From Proteiniphilum sp. UBA4977 (GTDB lineage Bacteria > Bacteroidota > Bacteroidia > Bacteroidales > Dysgonomonadaceae): 12,402 nt of DNA. The stretch lies in contig DGZP01000077.1 in the NCBI GenBank assembly GCA_002398565.1, forward strand, positions 1 through 12,402, written 5' to 3'. The notes under the pieces were generated by a model. It did no database searches, had not been told where the DNA came from, and saw only the letters and a program-made list of their open reading frames with translations. Position 1 is the first letter of the stretch, and every line of letters begins with the position of its first letter. Positions 6,506 through 12,402 of this stretch are shown here, piece by piece. The position numbers and the translations under genes were made by a program.

Positions 6506-7504
6506 ATGACGGATTCAATCGGGAAAATCTGTATTTTGGGAGGCGGCACATGGGGTACTGCACTTGCCAAGATTGTATTGATGAACCAAAAGCATATGAA
6601 CTGGTTCATACGTCGCGATGAGCAGATAGAAGGATTTTACAAACTGGGACATAATCCCAATTACCTGACCAACGTAAAATTCAATCTGGCCCAGATTACT
6701 TTTTATTCCAACTTCGAAAAGGCAATCAAAGAATCTGACACAATCATCATTGCCATCCCCTCTCCTTTCGTGAAACAATATTTCCGCAGGATATGGAACA
6801 GCACTTTCCGTGACAAATTTATGGTATCGGCGCTCAAGGGAATCATTCCCAACGACAACATGGTGATGAGTGAGTTTCTTGCCTCCAATTTTAAAATCTC
6901 CGCAGAAAATATAGGTGTCATCTCCGGACCCTGTCATGCCGAAGAGGTGGCGCTGGAACGATTGTCGTTTCTGACTGTTGCCAGCAAGGACGCATCTAAA
7001 GCCACACTGCTCGCCGAAGGGATTACGTCGCGTTTGCTCAAGGCCCGTGTATCGAATGACGTGGTGGGCATTGAACTTGCGGCAGTATTAAAAAACATTT
7101 ACGCCATTGCCGCAGGTATCTGCCAGGGCCTGTTGTATGGCGATAATTTTCAGGCAGTACTGATGAGCAACTGTGCCGGTGAAATGGCGCGTTTTCTGAA
7201 CGGCGTCCTGCCCATTGAACGAAATATCACCGAACAGCATTATCTGGGAGATATGCTCGTGACCGGTTATTCGCAGTTCAGCCGCAACAGGACACTGGGT
7301 GCCATGATAGGTAAAGGTTACTCCGTGAAGACGGCGCAGCTCGAGATGGAGATGATTGCCGAAGGATATTACGGGGCAAAATGTATTTACGAACTGAACA
7401 GCCGCTTCAGGATCGATATGCCCATTGCACAAACAGTTTATCAGATATTATATGAGAAGCTGGCACCTCAGGCTGCCATTAACAGGTTGATCGATTATTT
7501 TTGA
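6506..7504 (+). CDS. gpsA: Glycerol-3-phosphate dehydrogenase [NAD(P)+]
   Basis: GpsA reduces dihydroxyacetone phosphate to sn-glycerol-3-phosphate, the backbone of membrane phospholipids. At 332 residues it has normal family length. The N-terminal Rossmann motif is LGGGTWGTALA (11-21). The substrate and catalytic motifs are SALKG (Lys111), SGPCHAEEVA (140-149) and ELAAVLKNIYAIAAG (190-204, Lys197). The Arg motif SRNR (259-262) precedes LGAMIGKG. Several positions differ from the commonest wording (GPSH is GPCH, TCTS is TGYS), but the key Lys and Arg residues remain. The gene begins 27 nt after the lysS stop, in the same frame and with no promoter between them, so co-transcription is likely. 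The lysS stop codon itself bounds the start upstream. Confidence 0.97.
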   Translation: MTDSIGKICILGGGTWGTALAKIVLMNQKHMNWFIRRDEQIEGFYKLGHNPNYLTNVKFNLAQITFYSNFEKAIKESDTIIIAIPSPFVKQYFRRIWNSTFRDKFMVSALKGIIPNDNMVMSEFLASNFKISAENIGVISGPCHAEEVALERLSFLTVASKDASKATLLAEGITSRLLKARVSNDVVGIELAAVLKNIYAIAAGICQGLLYGDNFQAVLMSNCAGEMARFLNGVLPIERNITEQHYLGDMLVTGYSQFSRNRTLGAMIGKGYSVKTAQLEMEMIAEGYYGAKCIYELNSRFRIDMPIAQTVYQILYEKLAPQAAINRLIDYF

Positions 7505-7547
7505 AAGTATACAGAACCAACATTCTACGGATTAATACAGCATACAC

Positions 7548-8897
7548 ATGGATAGTATTCAATTAAACATTAAGCAGGTATTCGATTTCCTCTCAGAAGA
7601 GTTAATACTTAATCAGGCATTGCATGCCACAGCATGCAATCAGGCACTACACGACGGGTCACGTGAAGGAAATGACTTCCTGGGCTGGGTAAACCTTCCC
7701 TCTTCCATTACAGAAGAAGATTTCAGGGAGATCGAAGATGCAGCCACCGTGTTAAGGACACACTGCGACGCCGTAGTGGTGGTCGGTATCGGCGGGAGCT
7801 ATCTGGGCGCCCGTGCAGTGATTGATGCCCTTACGGGATCATTCGACTGGCTACAGGACAAAAAATCACGTAAAAATCCCGTAATTCTTTATGCCGGCAA
7901 CAACATCGGCGAAGATTACCTGCATGAGTTAATGGACTGGCTTCGAGACAGGGAGTTTGGCATCATCAACATTTCCAAATCGGGAACCACGACCGAGCCG
8001 GCCATCGCATTCCGTCTGTTGAAAGATATGCTGGAGAATAAGGTGGGCAAAGACGAGGCCAGACAGCGGATTGTAGCCATCACCGACGCCTCCAAAGGGG
8101 CGCTTCGCTCCCTTGCCACCACGGAAGGCTACAAGACGTTTGTCATCCCCGACAATGTAGGCGGACGTTATTCGGTGCTTACCCCCGTAGGGCTACTGCC
8201 CATTGCAGTTGCGGGGATAAATATCCGCAAACTGGTGGGTGGCGCCGTCGAAATTGAAAAGGCGACGGAACCGTCTACCTCTTTCGACTACAACCTCCCG
8301 GCCATCTACGCGGTAATTCGCAACGAACTCTACAAACAGGGCAAGAAGATTGAAATACTAGTCAACTACCACCCCAAACTCCACTTCCTGGCCGAATGGT
8401 GGAAGCAACTCTACGGCGAAAGTGAAGGAAAGGACAACGTGGGTATCTTCCCTGCAGCAGTGGACTTCACCACCGACCTGCATTCCATGGGACAATGGAT
8501 CCAGGAGGGAGAACGGACCATTTTTGAAACGGTGATTTCAGTGAAAGAACCAGGCAAGAAAGTACAAATTCCACATGACGACAGGAATCTTGACGGACTC
8601 AACTTTCTGGAAGGCAGACGAGTGGATGAGGTAAACAAGATGGCCGAACTGGGCACCCGCATCGCGCACGTAGACGGAGGAGTTCCCAACCTGCAGATTG
8701 AACTGCCGGAACTGAACGAAAAATATATCGGACAGTTGATTTACTTCTTTGAAAAGGCCTGCGGTATCAGCGGCTACCTGTTGGGGATCAACCCCTTCAA
8801 TCAGCCGGGAGTGGAGGCATACAAGAAGAACATGTTTGCCCTCCTCGAAAAGCCGGGATACGAAGAAGCCACAAAGGCCATCAAGGCAAGACTGTAG
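7548..8897 (+). CDS. pgi: Glucose-6-phosphate isomerase
   Basis: Pgi interconverts glucose-6-phosphate and fructose-6-phosphate in glycolysis and gluconeogenesis. The 449-residue protein is the short bacterial form. The first SIS-domain phosphate site is GIGGSYLGARA (80-90) with SKSGTTTEP (143-151). The family signature DNVGGRYSVLTPVGLLP is at 202-218. The catalytic Glu lies in GESEGK (Glu291), the ring-opening His in DLHSMGQW (His312), and the C-terminal Lys in NQPGVEAYKKN (about 426). An in-frame TAA at 7533-7535 fixes the start. A 43-nt gap follows gpsA with no clear promoter, so it is probably in the lysS transcript. Two stop codons (TAG TAA) end the gene, followed by a terminator-like hairpin. 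Confidence 0.98.
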   Translation: MDSIQLNIKQVFDFLSEELILNQALHATACNQALHDGSREGNDFLGWVNLPSSITEEDFREIEDAATVLRTHCDAVVVVGIGGSYLGARAVIDALTGSFDWLQDKKSRKNPVILYAGNNIGEDYLHELMDWLRDREFGIINISKSGTTTEPAIAFRLLKDMLENKVGKDEARQRIVAITDASKGALRSLATTEGYKTFVIPDNVGGRYSVLTPVGLLPIAVAGINIRKLVGGAVEIEKATEPSTSFDYNLPAIYAVIRNELYKQGKKIEILVNYHPKLHFLAEWWKQLYGESEGKDNVGIFPAAVDFTTDLHSMGQWIQEGERTIFETVISVKEPGKKVQIPHDDRNLDGLNFLEGRRVDEVNKMAELGTRIAHVDGGVPNLQIELPELNEKYIGQLIYFFEKACGISGYLLGINPFNQPGVEAYKKNMFALLEKPGYEEATKAIKARL

Positions 8898-8917
8898 TAA
8901 TATTAAAGCTATTGAAA

Positions 8918-8953
8918 GAACCGCCGGGCCGCTTTAAGTGGCTCAGCGGTTTT
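8918..8953 (+). terminator. Terminator-like hairpin after pgi
   Basis: The outer arms AACCGC (8919-8924) and GCGGTT (8946-8951) pair perfectly. Inside them, GGGCCGC (8926-8932) pairs with GTGGCTC (8938-8944) with two G-U pairs, around a TTTAA loop. A short T-run (8950-8953, then ATT) follows. This fits a rho-independent terminator with a weak tail. It is 13 nt before the next ATG, and no promoter is visible between the two, so it may only attenuate transcription into the HAD gene. Confidence 0.6.
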
Positions 8954-8966
8954 ATTGTAAAAAGAA

Positions 8967-9707
8967 ATGAATAAATTATTGAACGAATACCTGCGACAGA
9001 ATCAGCATCGCAGCTTCAACCTCAAGGCCGTCATCTTTGATATGGACGGCGTATTATACGACTCCATGCCGGCTCACGACAAGTCGTGGCAGCAAACGAT
9101 GGACGAGCTTAAGCTGCAACACATACCCTATGAATTTTATCTTCAGGAAGGCAGAATAGGTAAATCGACCATCAACGCCATTTTTCAACGAAACCTGCAG
9201 CGTGACGCTACGGAGGAAGAAGAGCAGAGAATTTATGCCCGGAAATCGGAGCTGTTTCAGCAATACAACAGCGGGGCCACCATAACTGGAGCGAAGGAAG
9301 TATTGGACTACGTAAAAGAGGAGGGACTGACCCCTGTGCTGGTCACAGGCTCGGGCCAACCCTCCCTGCTAGACCGCCTCGACACCCATTTTCCCGGCGT
9401 CTTTACACCGGAAACAATGGTAACTGCCTTTGACGTGGTACACGGGAAGCCCCATCCCGAACCATTCCTGATGGGACTGGAAAAGGGTGGCAACCTGCAG
9501 CCCAACCAGGCCATCGTAATCGAAAATGCGCCACTGGGTATCGAAGCGGCAGTAGGTGCAGGTATCTTTACCATTGCCGTTAATACAGGTCCGCTTCCAG
9601 ACTCGGTATTGACAGACGCAGGCGCAGCCATTGTCTTCCACTCCATGACCGAGCTGCTTGGAGCACTACCGGAAATAATCCATCTGACAAAGTCGATTAT
9701 CGTATAA
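8967..9707 (+). CDS. HAD-superfamily hydrolase, beta-phosphoglucomutase/phosphatase-like
   Basis: This is a 246-residue haloacid-dehalogenase enzyme that should act on a small phosphorylated metabolite, as a phosphatase or sugar-phosphate mutase, in the cytoplasm. Motif I is DMDGVLYDS (25-33: nucleophile Asp25, acid/base Asp27). A helical C1 cap lies at about 35-105. Motif II is VTGSG (Thr127), motif III is GKPHPEPF (Lys161), and motif IV is VIENAPLGIEAA (184-195). Motif IV has Glu-Asn where many relatives have Glu-Asp. The sequence does not show the substrate; its position after pgi suggests a sugar phosphate, which is inference only. An in-frame TAA at 8958-8960 fixes the start. Calling it beta-phosphoglucomutase outright would go too far. 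Confidence 0.9.
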   Translation: MNKLLNEYLRQNQHRSFNLKAVIFDMDGVLYDSMPAHDKSWQQTMDELKLQHIPYEFYLQEGRIGKSTINAIFQRNLQRDATEEEEQRIYARKSELFQQYNSGATITGAKEVLDYVKEEGLTPVLVTGSGQPSLLDRLDTHFPGVFTPETMVTAFDVVHGKPHPEPFLMGLEKGGNLQPNQAIVIENAPLGIEAAVGAGIFTIAVNTGPLPDSVLTDAGAAIVFHSMTELLGALPEIIHLTKSIIV

Positions 9708-9776
9708 ATCAGCCTCTTCATATTCTCCTCAAATTTAAGAGATTTGTTTCTTTTCCGTAATTTATCCGATTTTTAC

Positions 9777-9784
9777 TAACTTTG
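9777..9784 (+). promoter_or_regulatory. Bacteroidetes-type -7 box for nadE
   Basis: TAACTTTG matches TAnnTTTG exactly and ends 26 nt before the nadE ATG, in an AT-rich 103-bp gap. The nearest TTTG upstream (9743-9746) is too far away to serve as a -33 element. Transcription would start near 9790 with a leader of about 20 nt, making nadE its own transcription unit. Confidence 0.6.
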
Positions 9785-9810
9785 CCGGAACAGCTGTAAT
9801 CTCATAGAAT

Positions 9811-11778
9811 ATGCAGATAAATGAGTTCGGATTTCTTCGGGTGGCAGCCGCATCACCCGGGTTGAGGGTTGCAGATTGCGCTTTCAATACCCAGGAAATA
9901 AAAGCGGTGATTGAACGAGCCTTAAAGGAAAACGTACAGATTATTTGTTTTCCCGAACTCTCCATCACGGGATATACCTGTGGCGACCTCTTCTTCCAGG
10001 AAGCCCTGCAGCACAAGGCTGTGGACTCGCTGGCAGAGCTGGTGGCCTTTATGAAAGAAAGGCCTTCCCTCATTGCTATCGTGGGACTGCCACTAAAGAT
10101 CAAAAGCAGCCTTTTTAATGTGGCTGCCGTTGTATCCGCCGAAGGCATTTTGGGGTTGGTCCCCAAAAAGAATATTCCCAACGACCGGGAGTTCTACGAA
10201 AAAAGATGGTTCGCCTCGGGGAACGATTTGCATCTGTTTTCGGTGGATATACACGGCGAAAAGGTGCCCATCACTCCCGGAGGTATGATTTTCAACACCC
10301 CGTATGCAAATTTCGGTATCGAGATATGTGAAGACCTCTGGGCACCCGTTCCTCCCTCCTCTGCCCTGGCACTGCAGGGAGCGGATATCCTGTTCAATCT
10401 CTCGGCCAGCAACGAGCTGGTGGGGAAACACCAATACAGGAAGTCACTGGTGCTCCAGCAGTCGGGCCAATGCAACGCGGCCTATGTCTATGCTTCGGCC
10501 GGCTGGGGGGAATCGACCACCGACCTGGTCTTCTCAGGAGCCTGTCTGATCGCGGAAAACGGATCGTTGCTGGCGGAGTCGAAACGTTTCTCGACAGAAA
10601 GCGAGCTGATCATTGCAGACATCGATATAGACGTGCTACGACACGACCGGATTAAAAACAGCAATTATCTGGCAGTCATGCCGGAATCCTCCGTGGAAAT
10701 CGACTGCATGTTACCTCCCGGCACTCCCGACAAATGGTACCGGACATTTAACCCCTACCCGTTTATTCCATCCGAAGAGATGACCGGAGACCATCTTCCG
10801 GAAGTATTCCAGATCCAGACACACGGCCTGGCACAACGGCTCCGGCATACCGGGATAACAACAGCGGTCGTGGGTGTTTCGGGGGGACTGGACTCTACGC
10901 TCGCTCTCCTGGTAACGATCAAAACATTCGACATCCTCGGACTGCCGCGTGAAAATATTCACGGGATCACCATGCCAGGGTTTGGTACCACCAAAAGGAC
11001 CTATCACAACGCCATGGAACTGATGAAGTCGGCAGGCGTGACCATGAAGGAGATTTCCATTGTGGAAGCTGTCACTCAACATTTCAGGGATATCGGGCAC
11101 CCCGTCGATGAGCACAACGTGACCTACGAAAACAGCCAGGCGCGCGAACGTACCCAAATTCTGATGGATTATGCCAATAAGACAGGCGGACTGGTGGTGG
11201 GTACCGGAAACATGTCGGAACTTGCCCTTGGATGGGCTACATACAACGGCGACCACATGTCAATGTATGCTGTGAACTCGAGCATACCCAAGACTCTGGT
11301 AGCCACACTGGTACGATGGATCGCCGATCACAGGATGGAAGAACCGACCCGCAGCATCCTTCACGATATACTGGATACGCCATTCAGTCCCGAACTCCTG
11401 CCGGCGGACGAAGAGGGAAACATTGCCCAAAAAACGGAACATTTCGTGGGGCCCTATGTACTGCATGATTTTTTCATGCACCGCATGCTGCGGTATGGCG
11501 ATGGGCCAAAACGTATTTTTTTCCTCGCCTGCCAGGCTTTTAGCAAAGCCTATGCTGCGGACGAAATAGGTCAGTGGCTGAGAGTATTCTACAAGCGTTT
11601 TTTTGCGCAGCAGTTCAAACGCTCCTGCATGCCCGACGGTCCAAAAGTGGGTTCCGTGAACCTCTCACCCCGCGGCGACTGGCGCATGCCGAGCGATGCC
11701 GTTGCTGACACCTGGCTCAACGAACTGAAAAACGATCCCGACATACATAATCCTGAACCCCGTATATCGAAACATTGA
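9811..11778 (+). CDS. nadE: Glutamine-dependent NAD+ synthetase
   Basis: NadE performs the last step of NAD+ biosynthesis, amidating deamido-NAD+ (NaAD) with ATP and ammonia released from glutamine. The 655-residue two-domain form has an N-terminal nitrilase-type glutaminase (1-290). Its triad is Glu49 (CFPELSITGYT), Lys120 (PKKNIPNDREFYE) and Cys173 (GIEICEDLWAP). The C-terminal synthetase domain carries the PP-loop SGGLDST (357-363), plus GTGNMSELALGW (464-475) and SSIPKTLV (490-497). Length and motif spacing match the family, so it should be active. An in-frame TAG at 9805-9807 fixes the ATG. It has its own -7 box. The last codons and the TGA stop lie inside a tandem 8-bp repeat. Confidence 0.98.
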   Translation: MQINEFGFLRVAAASPGLRVADCAFNTQEIKAVIERALKENVQIICFPELSITGYTCGDLFFQEALQHKAVDSLAELVAFMKERPSLIAIVGLPLKIKSSLFNVAAVVSAEGILGLVPKKNIPNDREFYEKRWFASGNDLHLFSVDIHGEKVPITPGGMIFNTPYANFGIEICEDLWAPVPPSSALALQGADILFNLSASNELVGKHQYRKSLVLQQSGQCNAAYVYASAGWGESTTDLVFSGACLIAENGSLLAESKRFSTESELIIADIDIDVLRHDRIKNSNYLAVMPESSVEIDCMLPPGTPDKWYRTFNPYPFIPSEEMTGDHLPEVFQIQTHGLAQRLRHTGITTAVVGVSGGLDSTLALLVTIKTFDILGLPRENIHGITMPGFGTTKRTYHNAMELMKSAGVTMKEISIVEAVTQHFRDIGHPVDEHNVTYENSQARERTQILMDYANKTGGLVVGTGNMSELALGWATYNGDHMSMYAVNSSIPKTLVATLVRWIADHRMEEPTRSILHDILDTPFSPELLPADEEGNIAQKTEHFVGPYVLHDFFMHRMLRYGDGPKRIFFLACQAFSKAYAADEIGQWLRVFYKRFFAQQFKRSCMPDGPKVGSVNLSPRGDWRMPSDAVADTWLNELKNDPDIHNPEPRISKH

Positions 11779-11813
11779 AACATCGAAACATCGAAACGTT
11801 GAAACGTTGAAAA
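11766..11813 (+). repeat. Six tandem octamers (RTYGAAAC) across the nadE stop codon
   Basis: Six head-to-tail 8-bp units run without a gap: ATCGAAAC, ATTGAAAC, ATCGAAAC, ATCGAAAC, GTTGAAAC and GTTGAAAA. They begin in the last NadE codons (Ser-Lys-His), include the TGA stop at 11776-11778 and continue into the gap. The T that makes the stop is one of the positions that varies between units. The gap to the next gene is 83 nt, and I see no promoter or terminator in the rest of it. Confidence 0.9.
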
Positions 11814-11861
11814 AACGAACCCCCGAAACCCTAAAATATAAAAACGTTCAACCTTTTAAAC

Positions 11862-12402
11862 ATGCAACAACTCATCTCGCTTTTTACTGATTATACCGGA
11901 AAAGGTAATCCCGGTTTGGAGGCAATGCCCTCGTCGGGCTCCAACCGAAAATATTTCCGGCTTCAGCGCGACAACATCTCCCTTATCGGTGTACACGGGG
12001 AGTCGCGCGACGAAAACCGGGCATTCATCCGGTTGGCGGAGCATTTCCGGGAACAGCAGCTGAGTGTTCCGCAAGTACTTGCCGTATCGGAAGACGAGAT
12101 GTTTTACCTGCAGGAAGATCTGGGAAATACCCATTTATTCGATGTAATCAAGGGGGGCAGGCTGACCGGCGTGTTCAGTCACGACGAAAAAGAGCTTCTG
12201 CACAAGACCATCTCCCTGCTGCCCGATATTCAATATGCCGGAGCCCGTAATCTCGATTTCAGTGTCTGCTACCCGTTGCCTGAGTTTAATCGACGCTCTG
12301 TGATGTGGGATCTGAATTACTTCAAGTATAGTTTTCTGAAGACCACCGGTATGGATTTTAGGGAAGACCTGCTCGAAAACGATTTCGAGAAGCTGGCAGA
12401 GA
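11862..12402 (+). CDS. APH-fold phosphotransferase, AmgK/COG3178-like (runs off the right edge)
   Basis: The first 180 residues, beginning MQQLISLFTDYTGKG, are present. The pattern is that of the aminoglycoside-phosphotransferase-like sugar kinase family. A nucleotide-binding N-lobe contains SSGSNRKYFRL, then a helical stretch (ENRAFIRLAEHFREQQLSVPQVLAV). A hinge-like segment MFYLQEDLGNTHLFDVI follows, then a helical region with MWDLNYFKYSFLK. AmgK relatives phosphorylate MurNAc or GlcNAc in cell-wall recycling. In Bacteroidetes this domain can be joined to a RapZ-like C-terminal domain and lie next to a MurU-type nucleotidyltransferase. That is recollection and cannot be tested here because the catalytic loop is outside the window. 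The ATG is the first after an in-frame TAA at 11832-11834. Confidence 0.75.
   Translation, partial: MQQLISLFTDYTGKGNPGLEAMPSSGSNRKYFRLQRDNISLIGVHGESRDENRAFIRLAEHFREQQLSVPQVLAVSEDEMFYLQEDLGNTHLFDVIKGGRLTGVFSHDEKELLHKTISLLPDIQYAGARNLDFSVCYPLPEFNRRSVMWDLNYFKYSFLKTTGMDFREDLLENDFEKLAE

Noticed and set aside
9730..9746. CAAAT / ATTTG inverted repeat as a terminator after the HAD gene
   Set aside because: Only five AT-rich pairs, too weak to count, though a T-rich stretch follows.
11766..11813. CRISPR array
   Set aside because: The units are 8 bp and directly adjacent, with no spacers and no cas genes nearby.

Overview
The window looks like a chromosomal segment of an anaerobic, fermentative Bacteroidales bacterium. 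Three things point there. The lysS-gpsA-pgi gene order is, from memory, familiar in that order. Start codons lack Shine-Dalgarno sequences. Several promoters show the Bacteroidetes -7 box TAnnTTTG (4701-4708 +, 9777-9784 +, 4504-4497 -). A family such as Dysgonomonadaceae is possible, but the sequence does not settle it.

Region 1 (1-4413, minus strand) is a [FeFe]-hydrogenase operon in the order hydC (NuoE-like), hydB (NuoF-like), hydA (catalytic subunit, cut by the window edge). HydB is unusual. The 2x[4Fe-4S] ferredoxin domain that normally ends HydB is missing. In its place is a complete GltD/NfnB-type module with an Fe-S entry domain, an FAD site and an NADPH-type site. The complex could therefore connect H2, NADH and NADPH, and perhaps ferredoxin. 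This is the strongest candidate for an unusual system here. The hydC-hydB junction carries an A9 run, and loss of one A in the mRNA would fuse the two subunits in frame.

Region 2 (4414-4747) is a divergent control region. It holds a -7 box facing each way, a perfect 26-bp palindrome just upstream of the hydC promoter, and two imperfect repeats of the lysS 5' end.

Region 3 (4748-8897, plus strand) is lysS (with a C-terminal extension), gpsA and pgi, closely spaced and probably co-transcribed. They supply lysyl-tRNA, glycerol-3-phosphate for phospholipids, and the hexose-phosphate step of glycolysis. A terminator-like hairpin follows pgi, only 13 nt before a HAD-phosphatase/beta-phosphoglucomutase-like gene (8967-9707).

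Region 4 (9711-12402, plus strand) has a promoter, then nadE (glutamine-dependent NAD+ synthetase), then six tandem 8-bp repeats that overlap the nadE stop codon. It ends with the start of an APH-fold sugar-kinase-like gene (AmgK/COG3178 type) that runs off the right edge. No tRNA, rRNA, CRISPR array or insertion sequence was seen.
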